A stretch of 43,473 bases of DNA, from assembly GCA_903824935.1 (NCBI GenBank), contig CAIJYT010000018.1, forward strand, positions 1 through 43,473, given 5' to 3'. Both the position numbers and the translations under genes were made by a program. The notes below the pieces were generated by a model. The model saw only the letters and a list, made by a program, of their open reading frames with translations. It made no database searches and was not told the origin of the DNA. Source of the stretch: an uncultured Bacteroidales bacterium (GTDB taxonomy: Bacteria; Bacteroidota; Bacteroidia; Bacteroidales; FEN-979). Positions 36,301 to 43,473 of this stretch are shown in pieces (within the stretch, counting starts at the first letter, position 1; the number at the start of each line of letters is the position of its first letter).

Positions 36301-37940
36301 CAGCCACTGCGCCTTATACTTTTACATACAAGATCAACGGAGGGGCTAACCAGCTTGTCAGCACGACCTCAGGAAACAGCGTCACGGTGGCAGCTCCAAC
36401 CGGCATTCCGGGAACTTTCATCTATACGCTTGTCAGCGTGCAGGATGGCAGCGCCACAACCTGTTCACAAGCTCAGGCCGGAACAGCGACAGTCACCGTC
36501 AATCCCCTGCCCACGGCAACAATCTCAGGAACAACGGCCGTATGCCAGAACTCATCCTCTCCCCTGGTCACCTTCACCGGGGCTTCGGCCACAGCACCCT
36601 ATACCTTCACTTATAAAATCAACGGTGGTGCAAACCAGATGGTCACCACCACCTCGGGAAGCAGTGTAAGCATAGCAGTTCCGACTTCCACTGCAGGAAC
36701 CTTCAGCTATTCCCTTGTAAGCGTGCAGGACGGAAGCGGCACCCTTTGTTCGCAGAACCAGGCCGGAAATGCCACCATCACAGTTTCCGCATTGCCCACT
36801 GCTTCCATCTCGGGAACCACTGCCGTATGCCAGAATGCTGCTGCCCCCCTGATCACGTTTACGGGGGCCTCGGCCACTGCTCCTTACAGCTTCACCTATA
36901 ATATCAACGGGGGAGCCAGCCTTATCGTCACCACCACTTCAGGCAACAGCGTGACCATTGCAGCTCCGACCGATGTACTGGGGAACTTCAGCTACAACCT
37001 GCTCAGCGTCCATGACGGCAGCCCCCTGGCCTGCCAGCAGGCACAGACAGGAACAGCCACCATCACAGTCAACCCCAACCCCGACGTCACCCTGCAGTCC
37101 TGCAATGACCCGGCCACGACAAGGGGGTCTAAACCCCTGATATTAAAAGGAGGGGTTCCTGTAGGAGGCGCTTACGGAATAGACGGTAATCCACTGCCCA
37201 CTGGCATCCTTGATCCTTCAACCCTGAGCCCAAGTCCTCCGGATCATATCATCTCATATACTTATACGAACCGCTTCAGCTGTGCAATTACAAGGACCCA
37301 GGCTCTGAAAGTCAACAACTCTCCCATTTTTACCTGTAAGAGTGCCATGACCGATATCCGCGATCAGAAAACATACCAGACTTTTGAGATCTATGTCGGG
37401 GGAGTTTACCGCTGCTGGATGTCATCCAATCTCAATTACGGCAATTTCACACAGAGCAATCTCGTGCAAACCGACAATTGCAGTGTTGAAAAATACTGCC
37501 AGGGAAATGACCTTACAAAGTGTGCAGAATCAGGTGCGCTCTACCAGTGGGATGAACTTATGAATTACCTGCCTGCGAATAATTTATCTGCAGAAGGCAG
37601 GCAGGGATTATGCCCTCCCGAATGGCATGTACCTACCGAAGCAGAATGGTCAGACCTTGAGACCTTTTACTCAGGACCCGGCCTGGCAGGCTGGAGTCTT
37701 CTGGACCTCAATCCCTTATACGGATTCCATGGAAAAACCGCCGGCTTCCTTTATCAGAATCTTGTTTGGGCTTTTGTACCACCAAACTTCAGTGCCACCA
37801 TGTTTTGGACTTCTACCGTAAGTTCAGCCACAAACACAAGGATTTTCGCTCATGGCCTGAATGAAATAAATGCCAGTGTATCAAAATATTTCTCAACACG
37901 GGGCAACGCTTTGCCTGTTCGCTGTGTCAAGGATCTGTAG
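33336..37940 (+). CDS. Giant cell-surface protein: IgGFc-binding-like N-terminus, PKD-like array, C-terminal FISUMP domain
   Basis: TTG start, signal peptide KHLYLLFFLILFPILLSGQ; N-terminal TDFWFAGPEV...; seven 95-aa PKD-like repeats; C-terminal YRCWMSSNLNYG...GALYQWDELMNY...GLCPPEWHVPTEAEWSDLE...MFWTSTVSS...LPVRCVKDL. Confidence 0.85.
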   Translation: MKHLYLLFFLILFPILLSGQTNTDFWFAGPEVTSGHADSPIFLRVTSFNQTANVSISEPANTAAFPTQNIVVPANNTISVNLTAWKEIIESKPPNTVLNYGIHIHSNVPITAYYEESSTQNPEIFTLKGNDALGTSFYIPSQDTLYNQALNPQAYNSFDIIATEDGTTVTITPKTAIVGHAAKSTFTVTLNQGQVYSAQATGLNGRDHLMGSTVTSDKAVAITVKDDSDRFPGQGCYDLTGDQIVPVNIVGTQYIVVRGYSNGAMNDWVFVTATANNTNISVNGVFAVNKNAGDTYHFKMALTDTSAYVSTDKPVYVWHLTGYGCEAGSAILPPMNCTGSSQIAFTRTSGNSFELIILTKAGAQGSFTLDGNSALVTAAMFHVVQSNPAFVFARIDFPVGTLPVGAHILANSQDIFHMGVIETYDAGQAGCSYGYFTDFASLNLGPDQEVCQGVSITLDAGPNRLSYDWYYNGTLYTSGVQSITVSNPGTYSVTVNDHSCILSDTVVLSNYPFTNPVINGVTDFCEGTPQQLSVQGTYTSYLWTTGATTQSITVNTSGTYGVTVSDANHCTGNTSVNVTVHPLPTATISGTIAVCQNATQPQIIFTGASGTAPYTFTYNINGGSNVTIATTSGNSVTLNVPTGTPGTFAYSLVSVQDASSPLCSQAQAGSATVTVNALPTATISGTVAVCQNSNAPLVTFTGASATAPYTFTYKINGGANQVITTTSGNSVTLAAPTNVAGTFVYSLVSVQDGSSTLCSQAQAGSATVTVNPLPAASISGTTAVCQNSASPPVTFTGSSATAPYTFTYTINGGSSQTITTTSGNSISIAALTITAGTYVYDLVSVQDASLTLCSQTQTGSATVTVNPLPTATISGTMAVCQNSNAPLVTFTGAAATAPYTFTYTLNGGSNQNITTISGNSISIAVPTNTVGTFVYTLVSVQDASVTHCSQAQAGSATVTVNPLPTAAIAGNTAVCQNANAPLITFTGASATAPYTFTYKINGGANQLVSTTSGNSVTVAAPTGIPGTFIYTLVSVQDGSATTCSQAQAGTATVTVNPLPTATISGTTAVCQNSSSPLVTFTGASATAPYTFTYKINGGANQMVTTTSGSSVSIAVPTSTAGTFSYSLVSVQDGSGTLCSQNQAGNATITVSALPTASISGTTAVCQNAAAPLITFTGASATAPYSFTYNINGGASLIVTTTSGNSVTIAAPTDVLGNFSYNLLSVHDGSPLACQQAQTGTATITVNPNPDVTLQSCNDPATTRGSKPLILKGGVPVGGAYGIDGNPLPTGILDPSTLSPSPPDHIISYTYTNRFSCAITRTQALKVNNSPIFTCKSAMTDIRDQKTYQTFEIYVGGVYRCWMSSNLNYGNFTQSNLVQTDNCSVEKYCQGNDLTKCAESGALYQWDELMNYLPANNLSAEGRQGLCPPEWHVPTEAEWSDLETFYSGPGLAGWSLLDLNPLYGFHGKTAGFLYQNLVWAFVPPNFSATMFWTSTVSSATNTRIFAHGLNEINASVSKYFSTRGNALPVRCVKDL
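35079..37073 (+). repeat. Seven tandem copies of a 285-bp (95-aa) PKD-like module
   Basis: VCQN Cys codons at 35118, 35403, 35688, 35973, 36258, 36543 and 36828: every spacing exactly 285. Confidence 0.95.
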
Positions 37941-38129
37941 AAGTGTATTTGTATAGATAGTGGAGTGACAAATTTAACATTCCCTGATTATTATACTAAA
38001 CATAACAACCGCAAGAGACAGAAAATTAAAGATATGTATTTTTTTTGTTTACATTTACACATTGACATAAAACCCATCTCTTGATTTTTTTTAAACTACA
38101 AAGACCCTGGTGACCTGATGGTCTGACTC

Positions 38130-41100
38130 ATGAAACGATACAAGAAAGTACTCCCAACCTGCTTTTTTTCGGTGAACCTGGCAGGCCGGAAACACTCAAC
38201 CCAATTCACCAGGACCATGACTGCTCTTTTTCTCGGGGTCTTATTGTTATCTGCTGCCATTCTCCCTGCAAAATTGACAGCCCAGGAAAATGGAGCAACT
38301 TACAAACTCGGGCAGCAACTTCTTCCGGGAAATTTTGAGCCTCAGACTAACCAGTCCTCCGGAGGTATCCTCCCGATGTATGATCCGATGACAGGCAACC
38401 TCAATACGAACTGTCCGAATTCGAACTTTTCAGTAGGGAATTTCTCAAACTTGACCGGATGTTACGGATGGTTTTCTACTGCCTGCAACTGCGCCAATCC
38501 CGGTTTTCTTACTTCAGGAGCCCATCCTTTGCATAAGATCATTGCAGCCCCGGGTTGGCTTGACCATAATACCTGTGATTCTTTGCAGACGGTTTACCCG
38601 GGTGAAGCTTATGTTGCGCGGCTTGGCGATACAATGTATACCAGCAATAATGGTAATGCATGTCCCCCGGGTGCACGAGGCATTAAAAAGGAGGCCGAAC
38701 TGACTTACCAGGTAACTGTTACTTCCAGCTCATACCTTTTTATTTACAGGTATGCTGTAGTCCTGCAAACCGGCGGACATCCAAACAACCAGCAGCCTGA
38801 TTTCAAAATCGAGGTAACGGATAACCTGGGTACTGTTCTTGACTCAACTTGCGGCTATTATTACATTACCGCCCAGGGGAGCGGCCCCCCGGCTCTCGGA
38901 TGGCACCGGTGTACAAACAATGGAAACGGGAATGTTTACTGGAAAGACTGGACCACCGTCGGAATGAACCTGTCAGCTTATCTCGGCCAGACGGTTTATG
39001 TCAAATTCAAAACACGTGGATGCACTTACGATACTCATTTCGGTTACGCTTACATCTCCACTTACTGCAGTTCCCTGCAGATACAGACAGCACTTTGTGA
39101 AGGCGATACCTCCGCAACCCTGATTGCCCCCCCGGGATTCAGTCATTACCGCTGGAGCACAGGAGATACAACAGCCCAGATAACTGTACCTCACCCTGTT
39201 ACCGGAGCAAGTTACTGGGTTAAAATAACTTCATATAACAATTGTGCAGATACTATCTGGAACACCCTTACTTACACTGTGATCACTACCGATTTTACCC
39301 ATGCCGCTGCATGTCAGAATCAGTCCACTCAATTTACTGACCTCAGTACAGTTAATCAAAATCAAGTCGTTGACTGGAGATGGGACTTCGGTGACGCCAC
39401 CCCAATTGTGGCGGGAATAAAGAATCCAACCCATACTTTTACAAATACAGGCACTTTCATTGTCAAACTGGTTTCTTACTCGACCGAAGGCTGTAAGGAT
39501 TCCATCACCCATTCAGTTACTGTGAGCCCGATGCCAACCGCTACCATTACGGGCGGGACATCCGTTTGCCAGAATACTACATCCCCGTTGATAACTTTTA
39601 CAGGAGCATCAGCCACAGCTCCATATACCTTTGGATATACCATCAACGGAGGTCCAATAGTATATGTTGCAACCACTTCGGGTAACAGCGTCACAGTATC
39701 CGCTCCAACCAATACGGTCGGTACTTTTATCTATGCCCTTGTCAACGTAAAAGAAGGAAGCGCGCAAGGGTGTTCACAGACGGCCACGGGAACCCAAACA
39801 ATCACTGTGAACCCTTCACCATCAGGAACAATTTCGGGAAACACGGCATTATGCCAGAACGCAGCTTCTCCAGTGATTACATTTACCGGGACAGCGGGGA
39901 CCTCGCCTTTCACCTTTACCTATACTCTTAACGGGGGTTCCAATCAAATCATTACAACTGTTTCGGGTAACAGTATAACACTTCCTGTAAGTACGAACAT
40001 ACCGGGAACCTATATCTATAATCTGGTAAGCATACAGGACGCAAGTGCAACAGCCTGTATCATGCCTCTGACAGGGACTGCTACGGTGACTGTCAACCCT
40101 TTACCGTCAGCAACTATTGATGGCACTGTATCCGTTTGCCAGAACGCCGCATCCCCGTTAATTACATTTACAGGGGATGTGTCCACTGCACCCTATACGT
40201 TTACCTACAAGATCAATGGAGGTGCAAATCTTGTCGTAACCACAACTTCAGGGAACACCGTGTCGGTTCCTGCGCCTACCAATACCGTGGGCACATATGT
40301 ATATTCGCTGGTGAGTGTTCAGGATGGCAGCTCCACCGCATGTTCCCAGGCACAAACGGGAAGTGCAACAGTAACTGTCAATCCTTTACCCACAGCTACT
40401 GTTGACGGCACCATCTCTGTTTGCCAGAATGCAAGCCCTCCATTAGTTACTTTTACTGGAGCGGCAGCCACTGCTCCCTATACGTTCACTTACAATATAA
40501 ACGGCGGCGCCAGTCAGTTTGTCACAACAATTTCAGGCAACAGTGTTACCATAGCTGCACCCACCAGTGTGGTCGGCGCCTTCACCTATAACCTTTTAAG
40601 CGTTCAGGACGGAAGTACGACCACATGCTCCCAGGCACAGACCGGCAGTGCAACAGTCACAATAAACCCATTGCCCACTGCAACTATTTCAGGAACAACA
40701 GCGGTTTGCCAGAATTCAGCAGCACCCCTTGTCACCTTTACAGGCGCATCAGCAACGGCTCCATACACCTTCACTTATAATATCAACGGGGGTGCCAGCC
40801 TGTTTGCCACCACTACCAGCGGGAACAGTGTAACAGTGACCGCTCCCACATCCACCGTAGGTACTTATACTTATAACCTGCTGAGCGTCCAGGACGGAAG
40901 TTCCACGGTATGTTCCCAGCCGCAATCCGGTGCGGCTACCGTCATTGTGAATCCCCTGCCGACTGCTGCCGTCACCGGCTCAACTGCAGTTTGCCAGAAT
41001 GCCACAGCTCCCCTGGTCACGTTTACAGGCGCATCATCCACAGCGCCCTATACTTTTTCTTATAATATAAACGGCGGATCAGTACTGACCGTTACCACAA

Positions 41101-43473
41101 CCATAGGAAACAGCATTACCGTTGCCGTGCCCACAGGCGTGGTAGGCAGCTTTACCTATAACCTGCTGAGCGTGCAGGATGGGAGCGCGACAGTTTGCTC
41201 CCAGGCACAAAGCGGAAGTGCCACAATAACCGTCAATCCTTTACCTACAGCGACGGTGGCCGGGACAACCTCGGTTTGCAGGAATGCCACTTCACCACTT
41301 GTCACCTTTACCGGTGCATCTTCCACAGCGCCCTATACTTTCTCTTATAATATTAACGGCGGATCGGTACTGACCGTTACCACGACCTCGGGAAACAGCA
41401 TTACCGTTGCAGCGCCCACTAACGTTGTGGGCAGCTTTACCTATAACCTGCTGAGTGTTCAGGATGGAAGCAGCACAGCCTGTTCCCAGGCCCAGGGCGG
41501 AAGCGTGACCATTAATGTAAATCCCCTGCCCACAGCCACCATCTCAGGAACCACGGCAGTTTGCCAGAATGCAACAGCACCCCTCATCACCTTTACAGGC
41601 GCGTCTTCAACGGCTCCTTATACCTTCACTTACAAGATCAACGGAGGAGCCGACCTTGTCGTTTCAACCATTGCTGGGAACAGCGTGACAGTAGCCGCAC
41701 CAACAGGTGCTGTTGGAACATATACTTATTCTTTGGTTAGCGTACAGGACGGAAGTTCAACGCTTTGTTCACAGGCCCAGGCAGGCAATGCAACAATTAT
41801 AGTGAATCCATTGCCAACAGCAAACATTGCAGGCACGACCACCGTTTGCCAGAATGCTACGGCTCCCCTTGTCACTTTTACCGGTGCATCCTCAACAGCT
41901 CCGTATACCTTTACCTATAACATCAACGGGGGGTTGAACCAGACCGTAAGTACAACCATCGGTAACAGTGTTACAGTTACAGCCCCCACCAATGTACCCG
42001 GGACTTTTGCCTACAACCTCGTAAGTGTGCAGGATGGCAGCGCAACAGCCTGTTCGCAAGCCCAGGCAGGCATTTCGACTATTACTGTCAATCCATTGCC
42101 AACCGCAACAGTCTCGGGAACCACATCGGTTTGCCAAAACTCATCGTCTCCCCTGATCACCTTTACCGGTGCGGCAGCAACTGCGCCTTATACCTTCACT
42201 TATAATATCAACGGGGGAGCCAGCCAGTTCATCACCACTGTCGCAGGAAACAGTATAAGCATTGCAGCTCCGACCAATGTATTGGGGACATTTAGCTATA
42301 ACCTCGTGAGCGTGCATGATGGCAGTGGGCTTTCCTGTTCACAGGCTCAGAGCGGAAGCGCAACAGTTACTGTGAACCTTTTACCAACCGCAACGATCGC
42401 AGGAACAACGGCTGTTTGCCAGAATGCGGCTACTCCTTTAATAACATTTACAGGAGCTTCCACAGCACCGCCTTATACCTTTACTTACAATATCAACGGG
42501 GGAGCCAGCCAGTTTGTAACTACCTCATCGGGAAGCAGCGTTACAGTGCCCGCTCCTACCAATACTACCGGTATGTTTACCTATAACCTGCTCTTTGTGC
42601 AGGATGGAAGCGCAACCCCTTGCGCCCAGGCCCAGGGCGGAATTGCAACCATTACAGTACGTCCTTTGCCTACTGCAACCATTTCAGGCACAACGGCAGT
42701 TTGTCGCAACTCAGCCTCTCCGCTTATAACCTTTACCGGGGCATCTTCAACAGCTCCTTACACCTTTACCTATAATATAAACGGAGGAGCTAACCAGGTA
42801 GTTTCTACCATAGCAGGTAACAGCGTAACCGTGGTCGTCCCGACAGGTACTGCCGGCACTTATATTTACACCCTGTTGAGCGTTCAGGACGGAAGCACAA
42901 CCGCCTGCTTAAATTCACAATCGGGAAGCGCAACCATCACTGTAAATCCCTTACCCACCGCCACCATATCAGGAACGACAGCTGTTTGCAATAACTCCGC
43001 TGCACCTCTTATCACCTTTACCGGGGCATCTGCAACAGCTCCTTACACCTTCACATATAAAATCAATGGAGGTGCGAACCAGGTCATATCCACCAGCGCA
43101 GGGAACAGCGTCACACTACCCGCTCCGACATCCGCAGTAGGTACTTTTATATATTCATTAGTGAGTGTGCAGGAAGGCAGCTCAACCGCATGTTCACAGG
43201 CCCAGGGCGGAAGCGCCACAGTGATAGTGAATCCCCTGCCCTATGTAAACCTCACGGGTTGTAATGACCTTACTACAACATCAACCTCCAGGAGCTTTAC
43301 TCTCAAAGGCGGATCGCCCCCGGGAGGAACTTATTACATCGACGGGGTTCCTGCTGCAGGAGGTATTTTCAATCCCTCGGTGCTTTCTTCAACAAGCCAC
43401 CAGGTCACCTATACCTATACAGATTTCAATACCTGTAAGAGCACTTCAAGTTCGGTATTTATCAATATCATAA
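38130..43473 (+). CDS. Giant cell-surface protein (3'-truncated by window): N-terminal lectin-like/unknown region, PKD domain, at least 13 PKD-like repeats
   Basis: ATG 38130: MKRYKKVLPTCFFSVNLAGRKHSTQFTRTMTALFLGVLLLSAAILPAKLTAQENG...; open in the parts of this frame I translated, no stop seen to 43473; PKD motif DWRWDFGDATPIVAGIKNPTHTFTNTGTFIVKLVS. Not in the supplied ORF list. Confidence 0.88.
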   Translation, partial: MKRYKKVLPTCFFSVNLAGRKHSTQFTRTMTALFLGVLLLSAAILPAKLTAQENGATYKLGQQLLPGNFEPQTNQSSGGILPMYDPMTGNLNTNCPNSNFSVGNFSNLTGCYGWFSTACNCANPGFLTSGAHPLHKIIAAPGWLDHNTCDSLQTVYPGEAYVARLGDTMYTSNNGNACPPGARGIKKEAELTYQVTVTSSSYLFIYRYAVVLQTGGHPNNQQPDFKIEVTDNLGTVLDSTCGYYYITAQGSGPPALGWHRCTNNGNGNVYWKDWTTVGMNLSAYLGQTVYVKFKTRGCTYDTHFGYAYISTYCSSLQIQTALCEGDTSATLIAPPGFSHYRWSTGDTTAQITVPHPVTGASYWVKITSYNNCADTIWNTLTYTVITTDFTHAAACQNQSTQFTDLSTVNQNQVVDWRWDFGDATPIVAGIKNPTHTFTNTGTFIVKLVSYSTEGCKDSITHSVTVSPMPTATITGGTSVCQNTTSPLITFTGASATAPYTFGYTINGGPIVYVATTSGNSVTVSAPTNTVGTFIYALVNVKEGSAQGCSQTATGTQTITVNPSPSGTISGNTALCQNAASPVITFTGTAGTSPFTFTYTLNGGSNQIITTVSGNSITLPVSTNIPGTYIYNLVSIQDASATACIMPLTGTATVTVNPLPSATIDGTVSVCQNAASPLITFTGDVSTAPYTFTYKINGGANLVVTTTSGNTVSVPAPTNTVGTYVYSLVSVQDGSSTACSQAQTGSATVTVNPLPTATVDGTISVCQNASPPLVTFTGAAATAPYTFTYNINGGASQFVTTISGNSVTIAAPTSVVGAFTYNLLSVQDGSTTTCSQAQTGSATVTINPLPTATISGTTAVCQNSAAPLVTFTGASATAPYTFTYNINGGASLFATTTSGNSVTVTAPTSTVGTYTYNLLSVQDGSSTVCSQPQSGAATVIVNPLPTAAVTGSTAVCQNATAPLVTFTGASSTAPYTFSYNINGGSVLTVTTTIGNSITVAVPTGVVGSFTYNLLSVQDGSATVCSQAQSGSATITVNPLPTATVAGTTSVCRNATSPLVTFTGASSTAPYTFSYNINGGSVLTVTTTSGNSITVAAPTNVVGSFTYNLLSVQDGSSTACSQAQGGSVTINVNPLPTATISGTTAVCQNATAPLITFTGASSTAPYTFTYKINGGADLVVSTIAGNSVTVAAPTGAVGTYTYSLVSVQDGSSTLCSQAQAGNATIIVNPLPTANIAGTTTVCQNATAPLVTFTGASSTAPYTFTYNINGGLNQTVSTTIGNSVTVTAPTNVPGTFAYNLVSVQDGSATACSQAQAGISTITVNPLPTATVSGTTSVCQNSSSPLITFTGAAATAPYTFTYNINGGASQFITTVAGNSISIAAPTNVLGTFSYNLVSVHDGSGLSCSQAQSGSATVTVNLLPTATIAGTTAVCQNAATPLITFTGASTAPPYTFTYNINGGASQFVTTSSGSSVTVPAPTNTTGMFTYNLLFVQDGSATPCAQAQGGIATITVRPLPTATISGTTAVCRNSASPLITFTGASSTAPYTFTYNINGGANQVVSTIAGNSVTVVVPTGTAGTYIYTLLSVQDGSTTACLNSQSGSATITVNPLPTATISGTTAVCNNSAAPLITFTGASATAPYTFTYKINGGANQVISTSAGNSVTLPAPTSAVGTFIYSLVSVQEGSSTACSQAQGGSATVIVNPLPYVNLTGCNDLTTTSTSRSFTLKGGSPPGGTYYIDGVPAAGGIFNPSVLSSTSHQVTYTYTDFNTCKSTSSSVFINII
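39528..43232 (+). repeat. Thirteen tandem copies of the same 285-bp (95-aa) module
   Basis: Conserved Cys codons at 39567, 39852, 40137, 40422, 40707, 40992, 41277, 41562, 41847, 42132, 42417, 42702 and 42987: every spacing exactly 285. Confidence 0.95.

Noticed and set aside
35186-36307. Several minus-strand ORFs with similar sequences (APVKVTRGAFEFWQTA...)
   Set aside because: They are the reverse translation of the PKD-like repeats, so their similarity reflects the repeat DNA, not genes.
35079-43232. CRISPR or mobile-element origin for the 285-bp repeats
   Set aside because: Repeats are in-frame protein modules with a conserved Cys and PKD-like sequence.
1-43473. tRNA, rRNA, transposase, phage or defence genes
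   Set aside because: None recognised by eye in the intergenic regions or ORF translations; a tRNAscan/HMM search would be decisive.

Overview
This 43.5-kb window looks like a Bacteroidota (probably Bacteroidales) chromosome. The support is Bacteroidota-type -7 boxes (TAnnTTTG), T9SS type-A C-terminal sorting domains, a PorE-like protein and DUF349. Recognisable genes are gcvT, a capD/wbpM-like epimerase-dehydratase, miaA, a tricorn/S41 protease, a strongly divergent FolD-like protein, an HTH regulator, OsmC, a methionine gamma-lyase-like enzyme, a patatin/beta-barrel protein, a DUF349 protein, aroC, agmatine deiminase plus N-carbamoylputrescine amidase, a TPR-PD40-CRD-OmpA protein, a ribD-ribE-ribBA-ribH operon behind an FMN riboswitch with an intrinsic terminator, two T9SS cargo proteins, an SDR, hydF-aspA, and two adjacent giant surface proteins. 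The giant proteins carry 7 and at least 13 copies of a 95-aa PKD-like module at an exact 285-nt period. The second one runs off the window end and is absent from the supplied ORF track. The strongest candidate for something undescribed is a set of 7-8 bp tandem micro-arrays (families TAGCGAA(G), GTGAAYG/GTGACTG, GACTGCC, CAGGATG) at or across stop codons. They are usually palindromic between genes and oriented so that each unit supplies a TAG/TGA on the strand of the gene they follow. Because 7 and 8 are not multiples of 3, each array is an all-frame stop cassette. They have also entered coding sequence: an in-frame array inside miaA, with TGG exactly where the unit would read TAG; another inside aroC; and array-encoded C-termini of miaA and aroC. 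All calls were made by eye from sequence, with no database search.
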